A stretch of 64,000 bases of DNA from DAOSVX01 sp964493665 (GCA_964493665.1 CAZBOZ010000002.1:1-64000); one strand, 5' to 3'; counted from the first letter of the stretch, positions 49,685 through 58,614 are shown. Numbers and translations are program-made. The notes: generated by a model from the letters alone, not told the origin.

Positions 49685-51159
49685 AAATCTTCTATTGTAA
49701 CTTTACTGGTATGTGGTATTGGTTTCCATGTAACTTTTTTAAATAAAGCCACATAAGTTGTATATCTACCAATAATATCAAAGGTTGGCCAAGTAAAGCA
49801 GTATAATACCTTCTTTAAAAAAGGTATTTTTATAATTCTTTTTCTTTCAATAACAAATAAATATATTGGTGTTAATACATTTTCAAAGTAATCACCAATT
49901 CTAAAAAACATTCTAAACCAAGTAGTAATTAAAAGACCCATTAAAAAAGCATTAACCCCTGGTTCTATATTTATTCTAAGTTCGAAGAAATGATTTATTA
50001 GTTTAGCTAAATAAGTACTACCTGATAATACATTAACATTGTTTATACCATTTAAATAGTAGTAGCAAGCTCCAATGACAAATGGAACCACTAACCATTT
50101 AAATAAATAAACAACTGCTAAAGGAGTTAGTTGCATTAAAGTGTCAAAAGAAGCAAAGCGATGTCTTATAGACTCTAAAACATTTAAAATAAAGTTTTTA
50201 AATGTTTTGGCTTTTACTTCTTTTTCATGATGCCATTTAGTTCTAACAAATAACTTACCTAAAAAGATGTTTAAAAATAAATAGGGACCACTTTCTACAA
50301 AAGCTTCTAAATGGCCTCTAGACCATCTTAAACGTTGTCTTAGAGCTATTTTTAAACTAGTTGGTTGTTCATCAAAGAACTCTGCTGCATCATTATAAGT
50401 AATAGGGTATCCTTGAGCAACAGCATCAGCAGTTAAAGCTCTATCTTCAGTTAAAGATGTATATTTCCAACCATTTTCAATTATTTTGTTAGTAAATAAA
50501 AAACCTGTTCCTTGAATATTAGTAGCAAGTCTTAATACTGATCTAGCCCTATGATTCATTCTTATGGATCTAATCCAATGAAGCCCATAAGTAGAAGCTA
50601 TCCAATTCTCATCAAAATTCTTAGTATTTCGATAAGAACAAATTATCTTTTCACCAGCATCAAAAGCTTCATTCATTCTAGTTATATAATCAGTATTAAG
50701 TAAATTATCAGCATCGAATATGAAGTATCCTTCGTAGTTCATTCTGCCATAATCTTCTTCAATTCTTTCACATAGATATTGTAAAGCAAAACCTTTGGTT
50801 TTATGAATATCATCAAATCTTTCGTAACAAATAGCACCCTTACTTCTAGCTATTTCAGCAGTATTATCAGTACAATTATCAGCTACTACAAAAATAGTAA
50901 CTAAATTACTGGGATAATCTTGTTTATTAATACTATCAAGTAGGTTGCCAATAACATTTTTTTCGTTACGAGCTGCAATCATAATCGCATATTTATGATT
51001 CTTTTTGGCGGGTTTAAACTTCCTAGTAAAAAAAAGGCCAATAAATATATAAGCCGTTTTATAAGCCAGCATAACACTTAAAACTGTACCGATGACATTA
51101 TATATTTCTTTGCTTTGTAAATAGGAATTACCAATCGCCGTTATTATATCTTTTAGCAT
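49675..51159 (-). CDS. Membrane glycosyltransferase, GT2 family
   Basis: The 494-residue product is a processive-type GT2 enzyme. It has an N-terminal helix (about 20-45), the nucleotide-sugar domain with IMIAARNEKNVIGNLL, VVADNCTDNTAEIA, a FIFDADNLL DxD-like motif, the acceptor TEDRALTADAV, and the LRQRLRWSRG Q(Q/R)xRW motif. Three or more membrane helices follow near the C-terminus. Such proteins make surface polysaccharides or glycolipids. It is on the minus strand, convergent with the sulfatase and divergent from murG, with GGAGAG before the ATG. The sugar and product are not known. Confidence 0.88.
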   Translation of the reverse strand: MLKDIITAIGNSYLQSKEIYNVIGTVLSVMLAYKTAYIFIGLFFTRKFKPAKKNHKYAIMIAARNEKNVIGNLLDSINKQDYPSNLVTIFVVADNCTDNTAEIARSKGAICYERFDDIHKTKGFALQYLCERIEEDYGRMNYEGYFIFDADNLLNTDYITRMNEAFDAGEKIICSYRNTKNFDENWIASTYGLHWIRSIRMNHRARSVLRLATNIQGTGFLFTNKIIENGWKYTSLTEDRALTADAVAQGYPITYNDAAEFFDEQPTSLKIALRQRLRWSRGHLEAFVESGPYLFLNIFLGKLFVRTKWHHEKEVKAKTFKNFILNVLESIRHRFASFDTLMQLTPLAVVYLFKWLVVPFVIGACYYYLNGINNVNVLSGSTYLAKLINHFFELRINIEPGVNAFLMGLLITTWFRMFFRIGDYFENVLTPIYLFVIERKRIIKIPFLKKVLYCFTWPTFDIIGRYTTYVALFKKVTWKPIPHTSKVTIEDLKK

Positions 51160-51283
51160 ATATTAATCTCTCCAACTGATAAGAGTATATCATAAGTCTA
51201 AAAGTAATGCTATTTTACATTTACTTTATAAAAAAACGCCATAATAAGGACTTTTATAGTATAATAAATTAAAGGTGATTAAT

Positions 51284-52360
51284 TTGAAAGTTATAGTTAC
51301 AGCAGGAGGATCTGGAGGTCATATATATCCAGCCTTAGCTATTATTAGAAAAATAATTGAAAAAGATAAAAAATCCGAAATATTATATATTGGAACTCAT
51401 AATCGTATGGAGAAAGATATAATTCCTAGTGAAGGAATTAATTATAAAGCTTTAAAAATATATGGTTTTAGTTCTAGAACGCCATTTAGAGACATTAAAA
51501 ACATTTATTATATATATAAGTCTTACAAAGAATCTTTAGAAATAATTAAAGATTTTAAACCTGATATTGTTATTGGTGTAGGTGGGTATGTAACATATCC
51601 AGTATTAAAAGCTGCTCATAAATTAGGCATTAAAACTCTTATTCATGAACAAAATGCCTTACCTGGTAAATCTAATAAAGCTATTTCTAAATTTACTGAT
51701 GTAATAGCAGTATCATTTCCCGAAACAAAAGAGTCTTTTAAACATAATAAAGTTTATGTAACAGGAAATCCTTGTGGTGAAAATGCTTTAACTATCAAAC
51801 CAATAAAAAGAAGTGTTTATAACTTAAATGATAAAGATAAATTAGTGTTAATAGTGGCTGGTAGTCAAGGTTCATCATCAATAAATACTAAAATGAAAGA
51901 ATTTTTAAAGCTAAAAAATGTTAATTACCAAGTTTTATATGTAACTGGCAAAAGCTTTTATGAAAACTTTATAAAAGATGAAAAATTTCCTAGTAATGTA
52001 AAAGTTGTCCCTTATGTTGATAACTTATCAGGATTTTTAAAAAGTACTGATTTAGTAATAACTAGAGCCGGAGCATCGATAATGAGCGAATTAATAGCAT
52101 TAAATGTTCCTAGTATCTTAATTCCATCTCCTTATGTACCTAATAACCATCAATATCATAATGCTTTAAGATTATCAAAAATAAATGCTGCGGTATTATT
52201 AGAAGAAAGTGAATTAAGTGCTTTAAGACTAAGAGAAGAAGTAACTAAGTTACTTGATAATAAAGATGCTTATCAAAAAATAAAAAATAATTTAAACAAA
52301 ATAGAAGTAAAAAACAGTAGTGAATTAATTTATAATATAATAAAGGACATGGTGAAATAA
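51284..52360 (+). CDS. murG: MurG, lipid II synthase
   Basis: MurG adds GlcNAc to lipid I to give lipid II on the inner membrane face. The 358-residue product shows TAGGSGGHIYPALAI, GVGGYVTYPVLKAA, HEQNALPGKSNKAI, VAGSQGSSSINTK, the UDP-GlcNAc site RAGASIMSELIAL, and IPSPYVPNNHQYHNA. A TTG at 51284 is taken as start because AAAGGTGATT lies just before it and the conserved KVIVTAGGSGG follows; the GTG at 51275 is in that site. It overlaps murB by one base (TAATG). Confidence 0.95.
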   Translation: MKVIVTAGGSGGHIYPALAIIRKIIEKDKKSEILYIGTHNRMEKDIIPSEGINYKALKIYGFSSRTPFRDIKNIYYIYKSYKESLEIIKDFKPDIVIGVGGYVTYPVLKAAHKLGIKTLIHEQNALPGKSNKAISKFTDVIAVSFPETKESFKHNKVYVTGNPCGENALTIKPIKRSVYNLNDKDKLVLIVAGSQGSSSINTKMKEFLKLKNVNYQVLYVTGKSFYENFIKDEKFPSNVKVVPYVDNLSGFLKSTDLVITRAGASIMSELIALNVPSILIPSPYVPNNHQYHNALRLSKINAAVLLEESELSALRLREEVTKLLDNKDAYQKIKNNLNKIEVKNSSELIYNIIKDMVK

Positions 52361-53247
52361 TGAATGATTTAAACAAATACGGAGAAACAATTGAAAATGT
52401 TGATTTAACAAATTATAATACTTACAAAATAACCTCTAGTGCTAAGTATTTGGTTAAACCCTATAATTTAGAAAGCTTAATTAATTTAATAAAATATTTA
52501 AAAGTAAATAATATTAAATATTTTATTTTAGGTGGCGGCTCTAACGTTATTTTAAGTTCTAATCATTTTAATGGTGTAATAATAAAACTAGATAATTTTA
52601 ATGAAATAGAAATAAATGGGGTAGAAGTAAAAGTAGGAGCAGGAGTCATGTTTAACAAGTTTTCTTTAGACATGATTAATAGAAACCTAAAAGGACTAGA
52701 ATGGTCAACAGGAATACCTGGAACAATAGGTGGCTCGATAGTTTCTAATGCTGGAGCTTATACTAAAGAAATGTTTGATTTTGTAAAAGAAGTTTATGTT
52801 TTAGATAAAGATCTAAATTTAATAACTTTATTAAAAGATGAAATAGAACATAGTTATCGTAGTACAGTATTTAAAGAAACTAAAGATTATATCGTCATTG
52901 GTGCTGCTCTTATATTAAAAGAAGGTACTAAAGAAGCTTCAATGGAATTAGTTCAAGACAGATTAAATAGAAGAATGGCTAGTCAACCACTTGAATATCC
53001 ATCAGCAGGAAGTGTCTTTAGAAATCCAAATGAAGAACAACCGGCTGGCAAATTAATAGAAGACGCAGGACTTAAAAACACTCATATAAATGATGCTTAT
53101 GTATCCCAAAAACATGCTAATTTTATCTTAAATATGGGTAAAGCTACTAGTAGTGATATAATAACTTTGATAAATAATGTTGAAAAAACAGTATTTGAAA
53201 AATATAATATTCATTTAAAATTGGAGCAAGAAATAATAAATTGGTGA
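52360..53247 (+). CDS. murB: UDP-N-acetylenolpyruvoylglucosamine reductase
   Basis: MurB is the FAD enzyme reducing the enolpyruvyl group to give UDP-MurNAc. The 295-residue product has the FAD-binding YFILGGGSNVILS, GLEWSTGIPGTIGGSIVSNA, EHSYRSTVFKE, and the type II end YPSAGSVFRNPNE, AGKLIEDAGLK, VSQKHANFILN. It is coupled to murG, and divIB follows 4 bases later. murB between murG and divIB is a common Firmicutes order. Confidence 0.96.
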   Translation: MNDLNKYGETIENVDLTNYNTYKITSSAKYLVKPYNLESLINLIKYLKVNNIKYFILGGGSNVILSSNHFNGVIIKLDNFNEIEINGVEVKVGAGVMFNKFSLDMINRNLKGLEWSTGIPGTIGGSIVSNAGAYTKEMFDFVKEVYVLDKDLNLITLLKDEIEHSYRSTVFKETKDYIVIGAALILKEGTKEASMELVQDRLNRRMASQPLEYPSAGSVFRNPNEEQPAGKLIEDAGLKNTHINDAYVSQKHANFILNMGKATSSDIITLINNVEKTVFEKYNIHLKLEQEIINW

Positions 53248-53251
53248 GGTC

Positions 53252-53986
53252 ATGGAAGAAAAGGGTACTAAGAAAGTTAAAGTTAAAAGATTTAACTTTA
53301 AAAAATTATTAATTCTTATTTTAATCCTTTATGTAATCTTTTGCATTGGTTATAATCTTTTTAATATGCCTATTAAAAACATTTTAATATTGGGTACAAA
53401 TAATTTAACTGATTATGAAATAATAACTACTGCTAAGATAAAGGATTATCCAGGTATATTTAAAATTAGTTCTAAAACTTTAGAAAAAAGAATAGCTAAA
53501 TTAGACTTAGTAAAAAATGTTTCTATTAAAAAAAGTATTAAAGGAGTACTAACTATTGATATAGATGAAAACAAATTACTATTTATAAATAAAAGTACTA
53601 ATAAAATAATCCTAGAAAATGGCAAAGAATTAGATAATACTAACTATATGGGCGTTCCTACTTTAGTTAATTATGTTCCTAATGATTTATATGAAGAATT
53701 AATAGAAGCTTTAGCCAAAGTAGATCAAGATGTTCTATATTCTATAAGTGAAATAGAATATTCGCAATATTTAAGTACTACTGGCGAAGTAATAGATAGT
53801 GAAAGATTTTTACTTAGAATGAATGATGATAATACTGTTTATACTAATATAACCAACATATTAAAATTAAATAAATATAAAAAAATAGTAGCTTCTTTAG
53901 AGTCTAAGGGAATCTTATATTTAGATTCTAGTGATACCGAAAATTTTATATTTGTAGAATATGAAAGCATAAACAATGAAGACTAA
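53252..53986 (+). CDS. divIB: Cell division protein DivIB/FtsQ
   Basis: The 244-residue bitopic protein has a basic cytoplasmic start (KKVKVKRFNFKK), one membrane helix (about 18-37) and an outside POTRA domain (MPIKNILILGTNNLTDYEI to VLTIDIDENKLLFIN). The C-terminal beta domain follows. It joins FtsL and FtsB in the divisome. GGTGAGGTC precedes the ATG. Its end overlaps queH by 11 bases. No ftsA or ftsZ follows, unlike the usual cluster. Confidence 0.88.
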   Translation: MEEKGTKKVKVKRFNFKKLLILILILYVIFCIGYNLFNMPIKNILILGTNNLTDYEIITTAKIKDYPGIFKISSKTLEKRIAKLDLVKNVSIKKSIKGVLTIDIDENKLLFINKSTNKIILENGKELDNTNYMGVPTLVNYVPNDLYEELIEALAKVDQDVLYSISEIEYSQYLSTTGEVIDSERFLLRMNDDNTVYTNITNILKLNKYKKIVASLESKGILYLDSSDTENFIFVEYESINNED

Positions 53987-54602
53987 TTATTATTTAAAAA
54001 TGGAAGAACAATTAAAAGAGTTAACAAACGTCCCAAAATTATTACTTCATAGTTGTTGTGGACCTTGTAGTAGTCATGTTATCTCTTTTTTAACTAATTA
54101 TTTTGATATAACTGTATATTATTATAATCCCAATATATATCCAAATTCTGAATATGAAAAAAGAAAACAAGAACAAATAAAATTTATTAAAGAATTTAAA
54201 CCAGTAAATAAATTAGACTTTTTAGATGCCGATTATGACAATAATAATTATAATTTAGATTTAAAAGATATTCCTTTTACTAAAGAAGGCGAATATAGAT
54301 GCTATAATTGCTATCTTTATAGAATGAAAAAAACAGCTATTAAAGCTAAAGGACTTGATTTTGATTATTTTACTACTACCTTATCAGTAAGTCCTCATAA
54401 AAATAGTTTATTTATTAATAAAATAGGTGAGGAATTACAAAAAGAATACAATATAAATTTTTTATATAGTGATTTTAAGAAAAAAGAGGGCTATAAAAAC
54501 AGTATTGAGCTTTCTAAAAAATATAATTTATATCGTCAGGACTATTGTGGATGTATTTATTCTTTGACAAGCAATAAAGATTTAAGTAAAATAGAAGAGT
54601 AA
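53976..54602 (+). CDS. queH: Epoxyqueuosine reductase QueH
   Basis: QueH (DUF208) makes the last step of queuosine synthesis in tRNA, reducing epoxyqueuosine with a 4Fe-4S cluster. The 208-residue product has the family LLHSCCGPCSSHVI, YYYNPNIYPNSEYEKRK, GEYRCYNCYLYRM, TTTLSVSPHKN and YRQDYCGCIYSL, giving the conserved Cys set that holds the cluster and the metal. It overlaps divIB by 11 bases and the next gene follows at once, so it is embedded in a wall/division transcript without an obvious link. Confidence 0.95.
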   Translation: MKTNYYLKMEEQLKELTNVPKLLLHSCCGPCSSHVISFLTNYFDITVYYYNPNIYPNSEYEKRKQEQIKFIKEFKPVNKLDFLDADYDNNNYNLDLKDIPFTKEGEYRCYNCYLYRMKKTAIKAKGLDFDYFTTTLSVSPHKNSLFINKIGEELQKEYNINFLYSDFKKKEGYKNSIELSKKYNLYRQDYCGCIYSLTSNKDLSKIEE

Positions 54603-54619
54603 TGAAAAGAGGAACAAAA

Positions 54620-55372
54620 ATGGAAAAGAACAAGAATGGACTTAAAGTTTTACTACTTATGTTAATCATAATATTAATAGGTATATTTGGCTATCTCGCT
54701 TATCAAAAATATACAGATTCAAAAGAGGCTTTAGATAATTGCGAGGTAGAAGAGACAAACTTACTAGCAGATTTGGATATTAAAGAACAAGCCAGCTTAT
54801 ATAACATAATAGAAAAAATAAAACTTGTTGGGTTAACTGACTTTAATGATGGTACAGATGAAAATATAGATGATATGATTTTTGCTAATTTTACAGATAA
54901 CCAAATGGCTCTATATCTTTTATGGACCCGAAACTTTAGGGCAACGGACACAATATGCCTTTCTAATGATTCTGAATCAGGAGCATTAAAGAACTGTATT
55001 TTAGATAGTACTTACAATTTATTATCTGCCTCAGGCTATAATGAAGCAGTAAGCCTTGATGTATTAAATTCTGAATCAGGAGCTATCTTTGGCAAAGAAA
55101 TAAACGTTGCTAATTTAAATGATTATATGTCTATATATAATTATAATGACGATTATTATGTTGTGAGCTCTGATATCAACTTTATTGACCCACTTACAAT
55201 TTATAGCGTTTCGCTAGTAAAAGTTGGCGATAATTATGTTGCAACAATAAAAGCTAGAGGCTGTGATGATTGTGACTCCGATGATATAACTTATAAATTT
55301 ACTTTTAGTACTTTAATTAATTCTATCAATGCCTATACTGTAGTTCCAATATCATTCATTCAAGAAGATTAA
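54620..55372 (+). CDS. Membrane-anchored extracytoplasmic protein, unknown
   Basis: I do not recognise this 250-residue protein. It has an N-terminal membrane helix (VLLLMLIIILIGIFGYLAY, about residues 10-28), a helical stalk and an exported domain with paired cysteines (CLSNDSESGALKNC and RGCDDCDSD), which may form disulfides. The ATG at 54620 lies 5 bases after AGAGGAA, while the ATG at 54602 overlaps the queH stop. It belongs to the murG-murB-divIB-queH transcript by spacing, so a role at the envelope or septum is possible. Confidence 0.75.
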   Translation: MEKNKNGLKVLLLMLIIILIGIFGYLAYQKYTDSKEALDNCEVEETNLLADLDIKEQASLYNIIEKIKLVGLTDFNDGTDENIDDMIFANFTDNQMALYLLWTRNFRATDTICLSNDSESGALKNCILDSTYNLLSASGYNEAVSLDVLNSESGAIFGKEINVANLNDYMSIYNYNDDYYVVSSDINFIDPLTIYSVSLVKVGDNYVATIKARGCDDCDSDDITYKFTFSTLINSINAYTVVPISFIQED

Positions 55373-55399
55373 TTAAAAATTAATTTAAGGGAGGTTTAT

Positions 55400-56290
55400 A
55401 TGCAAAGGTATACTTATCACGTAGGATTTTGTAGTGGTAATCAAGTAGAAATAATTGATTTATCTAAAATATCTGATTATGAAAGATTGGCGAAGGTTTA
55501 TGGCACTGGAATACGCGCTATAGACATGTTTACTTCTATGATGGATAGTGAAAGCCAAATGTTAAATGAATTAGATAAAAAAGGTTTAATAAAGGGTGCA
55601 GGATCATTAAACTTATTTTTAAGAGACCATAGTAAAAACAAAGTAAGAGAAGTCTATGGGGGGTTATTATATAAAAAATCATGGCAATTTTTAAATAGGG
55701 AAACTATTATAAATTTTTTTAAGGCTAACATTAAAAAACCAGAATTTATCGAAGAAGCTATAGAATTTTTTGATATATACTTTGGAATCAAAAAAACTTC
55801 TGATCTGAATGAACCAGCAGATACAGATGAAATGGCAAATACAGATTCTGAATCACAAGAAGAAAGTAAAAACATTCATCCATTAAATATATATTTGACT
55901 ACTTTAAGTCAATATAAAGAAATGCTTACCTTCCCTTATCAAACTGCTAATCAAAGAATAGTAAATAAGCACATCGAAAAATTAAGGACTGATTCTTTAG
56001 ATGCTCTAATAATAATGGCTGACCATATATCTCATAAGAAATCTGACCAAGCTAAAGGCCTTGGTGAAGTGAATTATAGAGGCCTTAGGGATGTAGCAAT
56101 GTTTTGTTATCATATACAAAAACATTTACAAAGCCAAAAAGTAAAATTAAAAAAATCGCCTATTAAAGAGGGCATAGATACAGGGTTATCTGAATTAGAA
56201 GAATATAATAGAGATAATGATGAGTTTTTAACTCCTGAAGAGTATGAAATGATGCATGCTGAAGGCGAAAAGGTCGTTAATGCCAGATAA
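55400..56290 (+). CDS. Unknown cytoplasmic protein
   Basis: I do not recognise this 296-residue protein. It has no signal or membrane helix. Two structured parts (about 1-135 and 160-255) are joined by an acidic, Ser-rich linker (PADTDEMANTDSESQEES). The C-terminal 40 residues are acidic again. The site AAGGGAGG is strong. It follows the membrane protein by 27 bases and is closed by a terminator, making it the last gene of the murG run. Confidence 0.75.
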   Translation: MQRYTYHVGFCSGNQVEIIDLSKISDYERLAKVYGTGIRAIDMFTSMMDSESQMLNELDKKGLIKGAGSLNLFLRDHSKNKVREVYGGLLYKKSWQFLNRETIINFFKANIKKPEFIEEAIEFFDIYFGIKKTSDLNEPADTDEMANTDSESQEESKNIHPLNIYLTTLSQYKEMLTFPYQTANQRIVNKHIEKLRTDSLDALIIMADHISHKKSDQAKGLGEVNYRGLRDVAMFCYHIQKHLQSQKVKLKKSPIKEGIDTGLSELEEYNRDNDEFLTPEEYEMMHAEGEKVVNAR

Positions 56291-56317
56291 AAAGATTGTA
56301 TATTTACAATCTTTTTT
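56290..56317 (+). terminator. Terminator before the Xer gene
   Basis: 11-bp stem AAAAGATTGTA / TACAATCTTTT, loop TATT, T run. Confidence 0.85.
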
Positions 56318-56330
56318 CTATAATTAAACT

Positions 56331-57221
56331 ATGGAAGATTTAATTATAGAGTTTGTTAATTATTTAGAATATGAAAGACATCTTAGTAATAATACAATAT
56401 TAAATTATCATTTAGATTTAGATAATTATTTTAACTATGTAAAAAAACATAATCTTAATTACTTAAATATTACTAAAGAAGAAATAAGAGAATATTTAAA
56501 ATACTTTGATACTTTAAAATTAAAAAATAAAAGTATTGCTAGACATTTAAGTTCTTTAAGAATGTTTTATGACTATTTATTAGAAAAAAACTTAATAATT
56601 AGTAATATTTTTAAAATGATTAAAACCCCTAAAAAAGAAAAACTATTACCTAATTATTTAGATTATGAGGACTTAGATAAACTCTTAAGTGCTTTTGATT
56701 TAAATAAGCCTCTAGAACTACGAAATAAGCTTATTATAGAGATGTTTTATTCTACCGGGGTTAGAGTTAGTGAATTAGTGAATATTAAGCTAGATGGCTT
56801 TAATTTTAGTGATAAATCCATAAAAGTATTTGGTAAAGGTAATAAAGAAAGAATAGTTTACTTTGGTGACTTTGTAATTGATTTATATAATAAATATATG
56901 TTAATTAGAGATAAATTATTAAAAGGCAAACAAAGTAATTATTTATTTATTAATAATAAAGGAGATAATTTAACAGTTAGTGGTATTACTAATATGTTAA
57001 ACATGATCTTAAAAAAAGTAAGTATTAAAAATGATATAAGTCCCCATACACTAAGACATACTTTTGCTACTCATATGTTAAATAATGGGGCTGATTTAAA
57101 AAGTGTTCAAGAATTACTTGGTCATAGTAGCTTAAGTACTACTAGTATATATACTCATATATCAAATGAACGTCTTAGGAGAGTTTATTTAGAAACCCAT
57201 CCTCAAGCTAGAAAAAAATAA
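56331..57221 (+). CDS. Xer-type tyrosine recombinase
   Basis: The 296-residue product has the N-terminal SAM-like core-binding domain (FVNYLEYERHLSNNTILNY) and the catalytic domain with the full R-K-H-R-H-Y set: Arg in FYSTGVRVSELVN, Lys in FGKGNKER, HTLRHTFATHML (His and Arg), LGHSSLSTTSIYTHI with H265 and nucleophile Y274. The length is that of XerC/XerD, which resolve chromosome dimers at dif. I cannot assign C or D. No dif-like site was recognised nearby. It starts only 13 bases after the terminator, without a good ribosome site, so it may be read at low level. Confidence 0.92.
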   Translation: MEDLIIEFVNYLEYERHLSNNTILNYHLDLDNYFNYVKKHNLNYLNITKEEIREYLKYFDTLKLKNKSIARHLSSLRMFYDYLLEKNLIISNIFKMIKTPKKEKLLPNYLDYEDLDKLLSAFDLNKPLELRNKLIIEMFYSTGVRVSELVNIKLDGFNFSDKSIKVFGKGNKERIVYFGDFVIDLYNKYMLIRDKLLKGKQSNYLFINNKGDNLTVSGITNMLNMILKKVSIKNDISPHTLRHTFATHMLNNGADLKSVQELLGHSSLSTTSIYTHISNERLRRVYLETHPQARKK

Positions 57222-57223
57222 CC

Positions 57224-57389
57224 TGTAACACAGATGTCACAAATTTAACAAAATGTTGCAAAAAAACTAAAAAATGTTACAAACCCAACCCGTAACACAA
57301 ATGTCACAAATTTAGCAAAATGTTGCAAAAATAGCAAAAAATGTCACAAAAAGTTGCTTTTTTTATAAAAATATGCTATTTTTGTTACA
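57224..57389 (+). repeat. TGTNACA repeat array with 67-bp tandem duplication
   Basis: The 7-mer TGTNACA, or one mismatch from it, occurs at 57224, 57235, 57254, 57275, 57291, 57302, 57322, 57343 and 57383. Most steps are 11, 19-21 or about 40 bases, so the sites lie on similar faces of the helix. Bases 57225-57291 are repeated at 57292-57358 with period 67. An inverted repeat TGCAAAAATAGCA / TGCTATTTTTGTT (57325-57337 with 57374-57386) encloses a small hairpin just before the Fic gene. This looks like a multi-site operator. Confidence 0.75.
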
Positions 57390-57405
57390 AGGAGTGTTGT
57401 TTTTT

Positions 57406-58518
57406 ATGAAACCGTATCAATCAAAAGGAATGCCTTTTAGAACTTCTATTGATTATAATAATTTAATAATTCCTTTGTTAACAGCAAATTCAAGCATATC
57501 AAAATATGATGGAATGTTGGAAGAACAATTAATAAATGAAGACTTATTTATAAATCCATTGACAAGAAAAGAAGCTCAGTTAAGCTCTCAAATAGAAGGA
57601 ACGCAAGTGACTTTAATTGAAGTATTAGAAATTGAGGCTGATAATGGAAAAACACAAGATAAGAATAAGTATGATGATTTTATTGAAATAATCAATTATA
57701 ACAAAGCTATAAAGTATGCTGAAGAAGAAGTCAGGGAAAAACATAAAATAAATTTATGGCTAATTAGAAATATCCATAAAATTTTGCTAAGTGGAGCAAG
57801 AGGAGAAGATAAAACTCCTGGAAGTTTCAGAACTAAACAAAATTGGATTGGTAAACCAGGTAGTTCAAGAGAAGAAGCATCTTTTATACCAGTTGCTCAA
57901 GAAAAATTAGATGAAGTCTTGGATGAATTTGAAAAATATATAACTAATTATGATGAAAAGTCACCATTGATACAGGCTGCAGTAATTCATGCTCAATTTG
58001 AAAAAATCCACCCATTTATGGATGGTAACGGTCGTATTGGTAGGATGCTAATACCATTGTATTTATATCACAAAGGTGTTGTAAAAAGACCTGCCATTTA
58101 TATAAGTGAATATTTTGAAGAACATAGGGAAGAATATTTATCAAAACTACAATCCATTAATTCAGATGAAGGATGGGAAGAATGGATTTTGTTTTTTCTT
58201 AAAGCTATTGAAGTTCAAGCAAATGCTAATATAAAGAAAATAAAAGAACTTCAAAATTTACATGAAGAATATAGTAATATAATAAATAAGGTGCTTGGTT
58301 CAAAAAATAGTATTTATATTATTTCGGCATTATTTAAAAGGCCTATTTTTAAAATAAATAATATGTATGAAGAGCTTAATGACAAGCTTGATGTTGATAA
58401 AGTCACTATAAGAAGATATATTAAAAAACTGGAACAAGCGGGCATAATAGAAGCAGAGAAAAATGTTGGTTACAATAGGAAATATTACTTTACTGCTTTA
58501 GTGGAAAAAATTAAATAA
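57406..58518 (+). CDS. Fic-family AMPylase with C-terminal winged helix
   Basis: The 370-residue product has a Fic_N domain, the inhibitory motif SSQIEGT (about residue 60, the class II S-x-x-x-E-G pattern), the catalytic Fic core HPFMDGNGRIGR (about residues 200-211) and a C-terminal winged-helix domain (about 300-370, TIRRYIKKLEQAGIIEAE). Fic enzymes attach AMP to a target hydroxyl, and the SxxxEG Glu blocks ATP until released. The ATG at 57406 follows AAGGAG with 11-base spacing. The large repeat array directly upstream suggests autoregulation through the winged helix. Confidence 0.9.
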   Translation: MKPYQSKGMPFRTSIDYNNLIIPLLTANSSISKYDGMLEEQLINEDLFINPLTRKEAQLSSQIEGTQVTLIEVLEIEADNGKTQDKNKYDDFIEIINYNKAIKYAEEEVREKHKINLWLIRNIHKILLSGARGEDKTPGSFRTKQNWIGKPGSSREEASFIPVAQEKLDEVLDEFEKYITNYDEKSPLIQAAVIHAQFEKIHPFMDGNGRIGRMLIPLYLYHKGVVKRPAIYISEYFEEHREEYLSKLQSINSDEGWEEWILFFLKAIEVQANANIKKIKELQNLHEEYSNIINKVLGSKNSIYIISALFKRPIFKINNMYEELNDKLDVDKVTIRRYIKKLEQAGIIEAEKNVGYNRKYYFTALVEKIK

Positions 58519-58523
58519 AAACA

Positions 58524-58552
58524 TTTTAAAAAATAAAATATAATGCTATAAT
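58524..58552 (+). promoter_or_regulatory. Promoter of pyrG, extended -10
   Basis: TGCTATAAT (58544-58552) is a perfect extended -10. The -35 region TTTTAA (58524-58529) is weak. Predicted start is about 58558-58560. Confidence 0.65.
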
Positions 58553-58563
58553 AAAATAGAGCC

Positions 58564-58595
58564 ACGGTTCTCAAGAGTTTGAGAATCGTTTTTTT
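58564..58595 (+). promoter_or_regulatory. Terminator-like attenuator in the pyrG leader
   Basis: 10-bp stem ACGGTTCTCA / TGAGAATCGT (one G-T pair), loop AGAGTT, seven T residues. It lies between the pyrG promoter and the start codon, so it would stop the pyrG transcript unless read through. Attenuation of pyrG by such a leader is known in Bacillus, where it depends on extra G addition at a GGGC start; that start is not seen here. Confidence 0.7.
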
Positions 58596-58614
58596 GTTTT
58601 ATGGGAGGCAAATT

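Noticed and set aside
56331..57221. Integrase of a mobile element
   Set aside because: The size and motifs are those of housekeeping XerC/D; no attachment repeats, excisionase or element cargo flank it.
57224..57389. CRISPR array
   Set aside because: The repeat unit is only 7 bases or one 67-bp duplication, with no unique spacers and no cas genes nearby.
57224..57389. Replication origin with DnaA boxes
   Set aside because: The repeats are TGTNACA, not TTATNCACA, and no dnaA or dnaN gene is near.
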